A DNA stretch of 64,000 nt from Russula earlei (Eukaryota; Basidiomycota; Agaricomycetes; Russulales; Russulaceae). Positions 45,794 through 57,690 of this stretch are shown in pieces. Within the stretch, counting starts at the first letter, position 1; the number at the start of each line of letters is the position of its first letter. The translations under genes were made by a program, and so were the position numbers. The notes beneath the pieces are model-generated. The model did no database searches. It was not told the origin of the DNA and worked only from the letters and a program-made list of their open reading frames with translations. The DNA lies in contig JAGFNK010000006.1 of the NCBI GenBank assembly GCA_025769875.1, positions 62,001 to 126,000 of the forward strand, read 5' to 3'.

Positions 45794-48700
45794 ATGAATG
45801 GGGCCGTTCACGACCCCCATGCTCACAAGCGTACCTCCATAAACGAGCTCCTCAACCCCGTCGCTTCCTCGGCGATCCAACATGCCCTCCCCCATCAGCC
45901 CTCATCCTACTCGAATGGTCATTATGCTCAGAGCACCCCTTACACCCATCCCCCCATGCCCCCACCACCTCACCATCGGCCCACAAACGGCCCCGCATTT
46001 AAGCTTAACCCCGCCAGCTGGGACGGGACAGATCACGAAAGGCAGAGGGTGGAACACATGCCTCCTCCGCGAGGTTATGTCCCCGCGCCCGTGTCCTCTC
46101 CGGGCGCGTATTCCGAATATCACCAACACTTGTCACGCACACACGAGGAGGGGTTTTCCGAGGCTTCGGTTTGGCCCAGCCCCTCTGGGCGTCTGGACTC
46201 ATTGCCACCTTACGGCTCCCCAACTATCACACAATCGTCCTCTTACTCTGATGAGCGAACGTGTGAGCGTCCCTTGATTCTCGCGCTGAACCCTATCCAC
46301 CCATCTGTTCACCCACAGCGATTCCAAGCGATCCTTCCGCCACCGGCTCCTCTTCACCTTATCCCTCGAGACCTGACACTGGCACGTACGCTCGCCCAGA
46401 TCTCCATCCCTCGGCCTATTCTCCACGGCACCCGCAAGCCACTGCAATTTATAGTATGTGTAGCGCCCATCTCCTGCCTGGCATTTTTTCATCTCCTTTC
46501 GTCCTCTATCAGGCGCGTGGCCTCATCATGTCCGTTCCTCCCCCGGCGTTCCTACCACGCGTGGCCTTGCGGAGCATCCACCCCTGCCGCCACCAACCTA
46601 CTTGTCACATCCCGCGTTCTACTCCCCGATACCGCACCCAGGCATGCTTTATCCGTACATGGCTCATCCATACCCTCACCCTCCGGCATCCCTGCCTCCG
46701 GAGCCCCCTTCGCGTAAGCGTGCAGGTCCGGAGGAAACGCAGTCTTCCACCAGGAAGCGCAAGCGACCGAATGCAAGGGAAGCGGTCGAAAGTGAGCCAG
46801 GTCTAAACAGCGAATGTATCATCTGGCTGACGTCTTTTCCCCATCAAAGCAAACGGTTCCCGACGCGGCTATACCACAAACAAGCGGAATCAGGCAGCTC
46901 AGATCGCAGCGCAAAACGGTATGTTGTGGGGGTCTCTCTGGGGCACACCAGATCCTGATTTGGGAACCAATGCTGACTTTCCTTTTCTGTATTAGCACAA
47001 CTGCAAGCGTTCACGCCCGGATCGGGTACGGGTACAAATAACGACAGCAGCAGGGCCTCGGCTACCGATCGTGCGCGATTGATCCGATCTCGTCGTGATT
47101 GTGTCCTAACTAACGCACCTCTTACAGGTATCCCACGGGCTGGCAATGAGAACTCAGCTGGAGGTGCCGAGGGGAATGGGCCCTTTCATCCTGAGCTGCA
47201 ATTCGCTAGGTGCATGTCGAACCGGTACAAGGCAGAAAGCTTCCCGCGGTGTGTATCCTGCACGCGGCGCTGGGCCGGGGACACCTGTCGTTTCCAGGGC
47301 ATTCGTTTCTTCTTGAAAGACGAAAAGCAGAATATCGTCGGGGTCAGCTTTGTCGAGAACCAGAAGGCTGACTCCCCGACGATGAAATTCCCGACACGGT
47401 GGAATCGACCGCTCGATGCGGTGTTTATCAAAGAGATCAAGGTGTGGACTCTCGGTCGCTCGCAAGAATGGCTTGTAAACGGTTCCCGTGTAGCTTACTG
47501 TTGCCCGCGCCCTTCTTCCAACGTTGAAGGAAGAGCAAGACCACCTTCGTAAACCGGAAATCATACGACGACCTCGGGACAGTGACGTCCGTGCGACTTG
47601 TGGTGCGCCATCTCTCTCATTTTTCACGCCGATTGGATGACCCTGCCTGCCAGATACCTGTATGACGTCAATCTTTTCGTCATCGTGGATGTGTAGGCTT
47701 TGCGGGCGCGAGGCTTGTGCGGAGTGCTTCTCCAAGGTCCGCGAGTTGACGCAATACCGACCCGGTGCCAGCGACAGCGAGATCGCCGCACTTCAGGCGA
47801 AACGCGAGTCGCACGCTCACACAAATCCATTCTTCCTCTCATGCACGCGCCGAAATGAACATCAGTATTCTGACTTTTCGCCTATGTCCCGATTTGATAA
47901 AGCCGAGCTTGAGAGTGTCATCGAGAGCATGGAGAAACTGCTCCAAGAGGAAACGCTGGCATCTGCTCCCGAGCCTGCCGCAAATCCATCTTCTCCAGAT
48001 GGGGATGCAGGAGTGCATGGGGGCGCAAAGGTGTCAGAAGGACCTGCAAAAGAGCCCGAACTCGTGAGTCTCAATCAGCTGGCCTGCATCCATCTCTGGG
48101 TATGCTTCTGGGTCTAACTTTTGTGTCGTTTTCTAGAGTACGTCCCCACTGGGCGTGGTGAAGGCAGTTGGAGGGTCAAGTGTTGATCCTGTAGCGTCAT
48201 CGCCACCTTCAGTGCAGACAGCTCCTCCAAACGGGTCTGCAATCAACGAGCACGCGGTAGTAGAGGACCCTTCAGGGATTCCATCGCATCCAACAAGAGC
48301 TTACACCACGGCTGAACTGACGGATGCTGGAGTTCCGAAGAGTGTGGTCACGAGGTGCGCCGCTAATAGTGACGGGGCTGAGCGACAAGTTCGGACCTCG
48401 ATGGCGACCGGATCACTTTCGCGACAAACATGGGTCGCAGACGTGCTCAATTGTGGAATGCCAGACCGATGCGAGCAAGCGGGTTACGGTGGCAGAATTT
48501 TTCGGGTATTTTGGCAAGTATGAAGGCAGGATGGACCACTGGAAGCTGAAGGATTGGCCGTCGAGCACCGACTTCAAAGCAGCGTTACCAGACTTGTATG
48601 ACGAGTTCCAAAAAGGGGTGCCGATGCCCAATTATTGTAGGAGGGACGGGGTGCTCAACATTGCGTCGCACTTTCCGTCAAATACGGTGATGCCAGATCT

Positions 48701-49388
48701 CGGTAAGTGGGCAGGCGTATTCGCGAGATTGTCTTTGGGATGTTGATGATCGGGGCTTTGACTAAAGGGCCGAAGATGTACATTGCGCTGGCAACGTCTG
48801 ATGAGGAGGGCTCAAAGGGCTCGACGCGTCTTCACATGGACATGGCCGACGGGGTGAACATCATGGTACATTCAGAGCTGCAAGCAGATGGGTCGCCAGG
48901 AGTGGCGGCTTGGGACTTGTTCCGTGCAGAAGATGCCGACCGACTAAGGAGGTTCCTCAAACGGCGATTCGGAGCGAACGGGCAGCACGACCCCATCCTA
49001 TCACAGCAGTACTACTTGGACGCTGCACTGCGGAAGGAGTTATTTGACGACTACGGGATCAAGAGTCACCGTGTGTATCAGCGTCCCGGGGACGCCGTGT
49101 TCATCCCGGCTGGGTGTGCACATCAGGTTGGTGTCTACGGTATGATCGGTGATAATGATGGTGACAAGGACTGCGATTGGGTCTTAGGTCGCGAATTTAG
49201 CTGATTCCATCAAGGTTGCGGTTGACTTTGTTAGCCCGAAGAACATTGCACGATGCGAGAAGTTGACAGGCGAGTTCCGGGAGCAGAACCAGAGCATGGT
49301 CTGGAAGGAGGATAGTTTGCAGCTTCGTACGATGATGTGGTTTACTTGGTTATCATGCACTCGACAGGAGGAGGAGATTGAGGATTAA
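45794..49388 (+). CDS. KDM3/JHDM2-type JmjC histone demethylase, with an apparent 1-nt frameshift
   Basis: Predicted Fe(II)/2-oxoglutarate H3K9 demethylase; nuclear. Start ATG at 45,794, stop TAA at 49,386-49,388, about twelve exons. The N-terminus is Pro/His-rich. A basic patch (SRKRAGPEETQSSTRKRKR) precedes Cys-rich blocks (FPRCVSCTRRWAGDTCRFQG and WMCRLCGREACAECF) like the KDM3 zinc finger. The JmjC part shows TRLHMDMADGVNIMV, with the His and Asp metal ligands near 48,833. Then come HDPILSQQYYLD and GDAVFIPAGCAHQV with the second His near 49,119, then SIKVAVDFVSPKNIARCEKL. At 48,329-48,330 the frame changes between YTTAELTDA and EFRRVWSRGAPLIVTG; deletion of one G would restore the family pattern. 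It is either an assembly error or a real lesion. Confidence 0.88.
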
Positions 49389-49669
49389 ATTGCGGTATAT
49401 GTGTGTTATGGGTTATGGAACCGAGAATAAAATAATTAAAGCGATGTGGAGCCTTGTCTCAGCCGCATATATGTGTGTTATGAGTTATGGAACAAAGAAC
49501 AAGCCTTTCTTACCATATATGTGTTATGGGTTATAGAACATAAAATAAAATAAAATAATTAAAGCTCCGTGGTCTCTGGGTGTCGCGTGTCACCCGTGTC
49601 GTCTGCGTGGAGTCCGAGTGGAGTGCACCACCTCCCCTCGATGCTTACCCTCGTTTCTCATCTCGCCGC

Positions 49670-52453
49670 ATGCCAAAGCCCACGCTCCTACAATCCTTAC
49701 TTGGCAGGCCTTCCCAGTCCTACGCGTTTCCACCTCAGAGGCAGTATTACTCGGCCAGGGACGAATTCGCTCGCGCTGCCGCTGCTCTCTCTGGTCCATT
49801 ACCTCTCGGCCATACCGAGAATGCCCTTTCGCAGACCAGAGGAGTGGACCTGTCCACCTCCACGGACGGTCATCAGAAGAGAAGAGACGCCTTATCATCA
49901 GCTTACCGGTCATCATCCAATCGGGGCATTCCACTCCCTCCCGCTGTTCCATCCCCCCAACGACAAATAACGTCAGGTTTTAATCCGAGTGACCATCAAT
50001 CCGATGACGATTCGGGTGACGACGTGTTCTATACTCCCTTCTCCTCTCCTCCTACTTCCATGCTCATCGACCCGCTCATCTCCTCCGTCCCCCGCGAACC
50101 CCCCTTCTTACCCTCTCCAGACGACAAGTCCACCACCACCACCACCGCCACCAACTCCTCTTCCTCTTCTTCGTCCTCCCATTCAGCCCTCTCGTGCTCC
50201 ACTCCGCCGACCTCGGACGAATTACACGCCGCCTTGGCCGCATTGCAGAAACGGCCGGCCAGCCAGTCACGCTCAAAACGCATCTTGGCTCCACCCAAGT
50301 CGTACACCTACACAGATGAGGACTGGGCCGAGGAGTGTCGTTGGTTCGTCCCGCCCTCGGCCTCCGCTTCGAAACGCTGCAGCGCAGACCTGGATGCGAC
50401 CCCGCCTTCCGCACTTACTGCTCCCCTCACCAACCAACCGAAACACCGCCCCCGGCCGCGAACCGTGGTCGGCCGACCTATCACCAGTCGTATGACCGCT
50501 CTATTGGAAGAGGACGAAGACGGGACAGATGACCTCGGTTCTTCACCCACCCCATCACACGTGAGGGGTCCGTTTCCTTCATCCCTCTCACGTACCAACA
50601 GTATCACAAGCAACTCCCACGGCGTCCGTTCTTCCTCACGGGCCTCGCACACACGCCCCATCTCGCTCAGCTCACGCTTCGTGGAGCTTCCCCAGTTCCC
50701 TTCCTCCTCCGTCCCCACCGCAGCACCCGGGTATATGGCGCTCACCTTGCCCCGCGCTTCCTACTGCCCGGAGGATCCGTGGCGCAGCCTCGGTAGCGGA
50801 CACGTCGATTTGGCTCGTGACGGCCGAGCACAGGTTAGCATGGTCTCGATAGAGGTCGTCCGCGGAGCCGCAGCCATCTCCTTCTTCCTACCTCCTGGCT
50901 TTCGCAAGCGCAACTCGGCTCCGCGGCTTCTTAAGCATGACCTTGCGGGCACACTTGCCCTTGCGTCACATGGACCGCCACCATCCATCGTTCCAAATTC
51001 GGCCGTTGTGGTCCATGTCTATGCGGTTGGTCTGGAAGGGCTGGACAGACAGATCTTGATGGACAAGCTCGCTGTCAGCGACGCGGGAGGGAAGGGCGCA
51101 ACCGGCTTTGTCCCCGGACGTGGAGTTTTTGGAAGGGTGGTAGAGTGCGGATTGGAAGTGTCAACAGAGACGCTCAGAAAAGGAGAGTGGGTAATCGGTC
51201 TGCTTGATGCGAAAAAGGTCTGTGACCACCGGGTCTTTCCACCTGACGTCCTGTTTAGTTGACACCCCTACGTACAGTGCGGCGCACTTTCCGAATTCGT
51301 GCTCCTCGACCGACATCGCGTGCACCGCGCTCCGCAGCCTACCGTACCTATACCATTACCTATGCCCACCCCGGACAACGCTGTGCCCTCGTTCTCTCTC
51401 GAGTCTCTCGCCCTCCTTCCGGTTCTGGGCGTCCCAGCCTACCGCGCGGTTCGTACGTACACGGCGTCCAAGTCTCCACTTTCATCAGGTGGCACTGCCC
51501 TCGTTCTCCGCGGGCAAGACGGTGCGGGGGGACTCGCGACTCTGATGTTACGTGCCATAGGTGTCAATGTTATCGTTCAAGTTGAACCTTCTGTCGTCGG
51601 CTACAATTCAACGGTCACTGCCTCTTCCCAGCCGCACATGCTCTTCTCGACTGCTGACGATAAGGCGCTCGGGACGGGCATCCCTCGCCGGCTACAAGAG
51701 GTGTGTGCCCGCCTGCGCGCATGGGGCGTTGAGGGAATCTGTGTTGGCGCGCCGTTGGCCGTGATTCACGCTCTCGACGTTGACATCGACTTTGTCCTCG
51801 ACACGATCGGAGGACACGAAATCTGGGACGCTGCGCGTGACCTCCTCGAGCGTGGCACCGCAGCACGTGGTCCCGCGCAGTTCACGACCCTCGTCGGGGA
51901 CGCACGCTCGGGCAAGGCCGTGCCAACAATGCAGGACAATTGGCGCGCAGGCGTTCGAAGCCTCAAGCGCGCCGTGACGGTCAGTCGCGGCAGCGGCGGT
52001 CTCAACTGGGGCAGGCCTTCTCCAAGCAGCAAGGTCGAAAGTAGGGGCAGCATACCCGGCTGGCTGGCACCCATACCACCAACATCACCCCCACTATCGT
52101 CGACGTCGACGTCGACGTCGCCCTCGCCTTCGCCATCATCGTCCTCGTCATCACCGTCACCACCCGTTACCGTGGCCTTGCGGCGGCGGCGGTGGCGGTC
52201 GGCCGCTCGGTCGGTCGACTATTCGTGGGTGTCGTGCGTGGCGGACGTCGATTTCGAGGGCGGAGACCTGCGCGACGCGCTCGCGGCGCTGCTGACCATG
52301 CCCGCATTGCAGCATCTGGCGCCGGACACGCTGCTCGGGCTCGGAGGCGAGTATGGCGCGGGGCGCGTGCTTCCATTCGAACGTGCACCCGAGGCGTTTG
52401 GGGGCCCTGCGCTCCATGGGGGTGGCACTGCCATCATTCGCATCGTCCTGTGA
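49670..52453 (+). CDS. MDR-superfamily oxidoreductase with long disordered N-terminus
   Basis: Two exons (49,670-51,217 and 51,278-52,453) give about 907 residues. The upstream frame extension has no ATG before 49,670. Residues 1 to about 380 are Ser/Pro/Thr-rich and probably disordered, with runs such as STTTTTATNSSSSSSSS. From there a GroES-like fold is visible (VVVHVYAVGLEGLDRQIL, GFVPGRGVFGRVVECGLE, CGALSEFVLLDRHRV). The Rossmann part follows (TALVLRGQDGAGGLATLMLR, then IDFVLDTIGGHEIWDAARD). A Ser/Pro low-complexity insert encoded by GTCGAC repeats lies near 52,096-52,160. No structural-zinc Cys cluster is seen. Substrate unknown; such proteins occur in basidiomycete genomes as uncharacterised MDR members. 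Confidence 0.82.
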
Positions 52454-52799
52454 CCTGTCAACGCCACCGCAGCCGCCACAGCCGAAGCGCAGCTCGAAGG
52501 CGAAGCCGCAGCAGCCAAGCAGCCAAGTAACTCTGCTCCCTTCCTTTTTTTTTTTTTCCATCTTCTCCACCTTGCTTCCTTATCTCACGCACGGACAGGT
52601 CTTCCTTCTTGCCTGCGTTCTATTTTCCCCACAGCCTCGTCTCGAACCACGATTTATTTGCGCAGTTCGTGAAGCCCCCAATAGACCACCCATACACTCC
52701 CATATCATTCGTTTATTCTGATCCGTTCGTCCGTTTCGTGCATTATCACACGCGCCGTGTCTATGCAGCGACATGTAGCTTTTGCAGACATCATTGCCT

Positions 52800-52835
52800 C
52801 ATCGACCCACCACACACACACACACACACACACAC
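52800..52835. repeat. CA microsatellite
   Basis: A run of about eleven CA units, then CGCATACG, in the intergenic region after the MDR gene (about 52,811-52,834). Confidence 0.85.
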
Positions 52836-53137
52836 GCATACGATACAGTATTATTATGCTCTTGTCTTAGCCTTTCCTCACGTCACGAATCTTCATGAGC
52901 AGATGGACTGCTTTTTTAGACGTTTATTTAGCTCCGTTTGACCTTCCAAGCCCTTCCTTCCTTTCGTTCGTTCCGTCGTCTTCGGACGGGACTGGGGGTG
53001 GGTCTCGGACGAAAGTGTTCTATGTATCTAATTGCAAGTACCACCACGGACCATGTGCACAGCTGTAGATTGGCTCCTTTTTGTAACATATATTTTTATG
53101 CATATAAAAAAAAAAAGGCATCCACGGTTTTGTTTTT

Positions 53138-55732
53138 TCAAAAGAACTTGCTGAAGTCGTACGTGCCGTCCTCGCCCACCCGTTTTCGTTTCTGGGCTGT
53201 CGGCGCGTTCGCGACCGTCATCCGCGCGCGCGATGGTGGCGCCGGTGGCCGTCTCCCCGGCCGTCCCTGGAACGCGCGAGGAGCCACGACCGCGACGGCG
53301 TCGGGTCTTTTAGACGACGATGACGGCATCGATTTCGACCGTGCGGATGGCTTTGGCCGGCTCGACGTCGTCGTCGCCGAGGGCAGAGCAAACGAGACTC
53401 TTTTTTTTATTATCGGAGGCCGCGCGGAATCCGGCTGCGGCTTCGGCGATGTCGGTACGCGCGACGAGGGTGGCCGCTGCTTGCGTTTTTTCCCGGCTGA
53501 GGTAGGGCGCGTGTCGGGCGGTGCTCCGTCCCCGTCCCCATCTTCGTCTTCGTTCGCATCTTCATCCGCATCCTCGTCATGGCCATCGCTGCCGCCCTCG
53601 TCGTCGTCGTCGTCATCGTCATCGTCATCGTCATCGTCGTCTTCGGAGGCGGACCGACCATAATCCGGCCCATCGATTCAAAGCCCTCGACGACGAGCCC
53701 CGCCCATTCGGCGGCGGGCGCCTCAATCGCCTCGCTTCCCCCCTCGTCCTCGCCTTCGTCCGCGGCGTCTGTGCCTGACCACGGCGCCTCGAGCGCGAGT
53801 AAACGTTCGTCGACTCGCGAGGAGGACAGTCGGACGAGGTCGCGGGACCGGCGGAGCTCCTTGCGGGTCGGGAGTCTCTCCAGGAGCTCCACATCGCCCG
53901 CGTATATCAGTCGCCAGCGCCTGGGGTACAGCGCCTGGTGCTGTCCCTGCATCTTTGGCCGGCGGTGGGGTGGCATACCGCGAGAGCTTGCCTGTCGACC
54001 AGTCACGCAGGATGATGCGTGCAGCGGCGGCGAGATCTGGGTTTCCTCCCTGAGGATAGGGGGAGGGGGGGGGAGAGATTACGACTGTGATTAGAGGCGA
54101 GCGTGACTAGGCATGATGGAATGAAGGCTAGCCTTTTTTACGAGCCCGTGGGCGCGAGCGACGCCCACGAGAAACGCATCGACGTCACCTTTGGCGAAAG
54201 CTGGAAGGCCATAGAAAACCATCAAGTCTTCTGTCTCGGCACGTGAGACGACGCATGATACAGCTGGCAGTGGGTCCTTCAAACGATCGATCCGGCCCCT
54301 GTTGCGCAAAAGGATATCTTGGGCGCGGCGCCGCTCCCTTTCTTCGTGTGACGCATCTTCGGAGGGCTGCCAGGCTGTCCCGGGCGTGTCGATGAACACG
54401 AGGGGTTTGTCGTTTAGTTCGAGAGTCACTTCTAGAGCATGTGGCGTCGTCGACGGGCTGTTGGTGAAAGAGGAACTCGCGTAGACGTCGAGCGCGTTCT
54501 TGCGTGCGAGCGAATTTATGAATGCGCTCTTTCCGGACTACAGCGCGGGGCGTTTTGAGTCGAGAGGACCGAATGAGAACGAGCGAGCGAGAGCGTACGT
54601 TGGTGAGGCCCACCACCGCGACGTGCAAAGGCCCGTCGCCGCCGGATTTTTCCTCAGCCCAGAGCTCCAGCAGCGTAGACACCGCGTCCGAGCCCCAAGC
54701 GTCGTCCGAGGGCGCCTCGCTCCTCCTTTTCCCCTTCGTCGGGTCGTGCGTGACCGGCGGTGGGAGACAGGACGAAGCGACACGGAAGAGCAGCGTCGGG
54801 TGCTCCGAACGCAAGTGCGCAGCCCATGCGGCGGTCGTCTCGCGAGGGCATGTATCTATACGTGATAGGTAGGCGGGCGGTCGCGTAAGCACGGCGGTCG
54901 CGACGGACGACATCCGACAAGGAAGCACGGCACGCACCGATCTTGTTCAGCACAAGAAGCAGCTTTTGTCCCTCCTTCGACGCGACGCGTGACTCCAGCG
55001 CGCTGCTGCGGCATGCAAGCGGGTCCCGCGCGTCGAGGACTTCGATCACGACGTCTGCCTTGTCGAGCACGGCGGACATATGTGACAGGTCAGAGGTGAG
55101 GACGGGCGGCGCGCCATGCGTATCTGCAATAGAAGCCGGATTCACAGCGGCAGATGTGCCCTTCGTCGACTTGGATGGGCTCTTTGATGGATCGCCGAGC
55201 GTTACCACACCATCGAAATCGCCTTCCTCGACGTTAGCGGAGCTGTGTTCACCACTACCTTTCCCAACGGTCTTTAGAGCATCTCTCTGGTGAGCTCGAA
55301 GGTTTTTTTTCTCCTCTTTCCGTCGCGCCTTTGCCTCTGCAGCCTGCCCAGCATAACGCATTTTCTTGTAGCTCAGAGGAGCTCTGAACAAAGGGCAAAG
55401 GCGCACCTGTCTTCTCTCTTCCGCTATCTCTGCCAAGATTTGGTCTTTATATGGAAAGTTATTCGGGATGCCAGGATCTTTTGACTTTTCTAATAGAGTG
55501 AATTATCCACTGTCAGGGTGTAGGATGAAGCGTGAATGCAGGAACACGCGCTCGATTTCCAGGTGAGATCTTTTTTTGCTGCCTTCTTTGACTTTCTCCT
55601 GCTCTCTGTCACTTTACGCTTGACGTTAGCACGTTGGACAGTTGTGCCCCGTTTACTCGTCTCTAGGAGATAGATATCTAGACGTGTTCCAGTCAACGAC
55701 AGCATGCACTCACTTTTGCGTATTCTGGGCAT
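53138..55732 (-). CDS. NUG1: Nug1/nucleostemin-type nucleolar GTPase, with an apparent frameshift in its acidic tail
   Basis: Circularly permuted GTPase for 60S subunit maturation and export. ATG at 55,732. The N-terminus is basic (TSKRGTTVQRANVKRKV, ESRRKSKKAAKKDLTWKS), then a coiled coil (KARRKEEKKNLRAHQRDALK). Domain order is permuted: VIEVLDARDPLACRSS and LLLVLNKID (G4, across an intron near 54,940), then VAVVGLTNSGKSAFINSLA (G1, across an intron near 54,600-54,540), then VFIDTPGTAW (G3). The C-terminal part AARIILRDWSTGKLSR and IYAGDVELLERLPTRKELRR follows. Near 53,660-53,680 the frame changes; one extra base would lead into a poly-Asp tail and the end KRKRVGEDGTYDFSKFF at 53,138. Without it the protein ends at 53,410 in a frame of odd composition. 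Confidence 0.88.
53580..53645. repeat. Asp-coding triplet repeat
   Basis: TCG/TCA triplets on the plus strand, encoding about fourteen consecutive Asp on the minus strand in the inferred NUG1 tail. Confidence 0.75.
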
Positions 55733-56449
55733 TGTTTGGGACCCAAGTGGGAGCGAACTAAGTTAAACGAGTATTTAGGGTGTATCATGCATGTATCATC
55801 AAGCAAAATTCATTACTGTGACTATGCTATCTATCAACAAAGTGGGGTATAATACATCCATTCCCTGCTCCCTGCTCACGGGCGAGCAGTCAACAAACTC
55901 GCTGCAGCTACGTTTTACTCATGCATGCTCCCACACCAGAAACTCCGCAAAGAATTAAACACCCCTACCCTGATACCCACAGGAGTCAGTCCCTTACCTG
56001 TTGTACCCACAGGAATCATTGTGACGTGAATTAAGAGGTCTTTAACCGAACGCAGTATGGTACCATTGTGCGGGATCGCTTTCAGGTGCTTCCTGATTTC
56101 AAATTCAAGCAATTTCAAGAGGTTGCACATCGCAAGACGGCCCTTATTGACGAAAGACTGTACGGCTTCAATCTACATGCGTCTTGGGCTTGCAAAAGAC
56201 GATGAAACGTAGGAGGACTACAAGAAACGAGGCGAGCATAGCAGAAAACTTGTCAACTTGACACTTTGCGAACTATTGTAGTAACTGAAAGGAAAGCAAA
56301 CTTGGGGGACGACACGGTGATTGGACTTGGACACTGATACTCTTCGTGTTTGCAACACTTCAACCTTGCCTCGCCACAAACGTTCGCCCGGCCGCCCAGA
56401 AACCAAGGGAACTCAAAAGCGTCATGCTGACATATGATAGAAAGCAAAA
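55733..56449. other. Intergenic region upstream of NUG1
   Basis: No gene seen. It holds the NUG1 promoter and the 3' UTR of the TRA2-like gene. Confidence 0.45.
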
Positions 56450-57530
56450 TTACCAGCGGGAGTTGTCATTGGGAGCGTCAAATTCCCTTGCCGGACGAAC
56501 TGGACTACTGCCTCGTGGAGGGCTACGGGAGTAACTCCTGCGCCGGCGATAGTCGGGCGAATGACGGCGGGGTGGTGGGCTCCTGCGCCAATCGCGGTCT
56601 CTGTCACGGCTATCGCGACCATAAGGATCACGGTCACGATCCTTATCGAAGGTAGAAACGCCTCGACCGCGGTCACGGTCACCGCGTAAGTCCTTGGAGT
56701 CACGACCATCCCGGTAGTCACGGTCTCGACTGTAGAAGGAATCGCGGTGGGAAGAACGACGATGGCCCATGTACTCGCCAGGAGTCGGGGCATGAGGCCG
56801 ATCAGTTACGGAATAGTCGACGCGGATCCGGCGACCATTCAAGTCCTGCAGGATGAAAATGAAAATAAGATCGAAGATACAGTATTCCAGTAAAAGAAGG
56901 GACAGACAACGCCATTCAATTCATTGATGCACTTCGTGGCTTCTTCGACGGTACTCATTCGAATAAAACCAAAACCACGAGACCTGTCAGACTGACGCGG
57001 AATCAGATGGTCAGATAGGGAAGATGATCATCGGGCATAGGGCAAACATACCCTTTGGTCGTAGACGATGGTCACTTTTTCAACGTGTCCAAAACGGCTG
57101 AATTCCTCGTCAAGATCACGCTCCGTTGTGCGGATACTCAAGCCAAAGACACCAAGCACGTTGCTTGGGTTAGGAGCCTGGGAACGCTATTTATAAGCGG
57201 GGGGTTTTTTTTTTTTAAAAAACAAAAAAAGGAGGGGATCAACAGATACGAACGATGGGGGCATGTGGTGGTCGCCTAGGAGGTGGGGAACGCCTCGAGC
57301 CTCGAAATGTAGGACTACGGTAGCCAGGGCTGCGGGGAGGACTACGAGACCGGGAACGACCACGAGGAGCGTCGCGAGCTTCGGTGGCGGTGGCGGGAGC
57401 TGCTGTCGTCGCAGGGGGAGCGTTGTACGCGTCTGAGTAGGGATCGACCGGTGGAGCGGCTGGTTCGCTATACTACAGACCGATGAATAAATTGCAGGGA
57501 AACATTTGGTTGGTTGACTGCGCTTACCAT
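56450..57530 (-). CDS. TRA2: Transformer-2-like SR splicing regulator
   Basis: RNA-binding splicing activator; nuclear. The first coding exon is only the ATG (57,530-57,528), followed at once by GTAAGC. Exon 2 (from 57,472) encodes a Pro/Ala and RS-rich N-terminus ([18 protein letters not shown]). After an intron with a long homopolymer stretch, the RRM begins [19 protein letters not shown] and [12 protein letters not shown], continues [19 protein letters not shown], and ends [20 protein letters not shown], then GEYMG. The last two motifs are the signature linker of Tra2. The C-terminus is RD/RS-rich ([19 protein letters not shown]). The overall plan RS1-RRM-RS2 matches Tra2. The 3' splice and stop are clear, with the stop at 56,450-56,452. 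Confidence 0.92.
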
Positions 57531-57690
57531 GGTGGGAGTTGAGGGCAAAGATTCAACCACGGCCAAACTTGAAAGAGGGGCGTGTCAATTTTTCAAACTC
57601 AGACCGGAAACGTACTTTTGCGCAACTGCATAGTTCGTGCAGCCACAGCCTCTTTCCACCCATCGACGACGACAAAGGTGAGGGCACAAA
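57531..57690. promoter_or_regulatory. Divergent TRA2/RPL18 promoter, 160 bp between start codons
   Basis: The two ATG codons point away from each other and are 160 bp apart. The segment must hold both promoters and 5' UTRs. It has no obvious TATA box. A pyrimidine-rich CCTCTTTCCACCC stretch before the RPL18 ATG is usual for ribosomal-protein genes. Confidence 0.7.
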
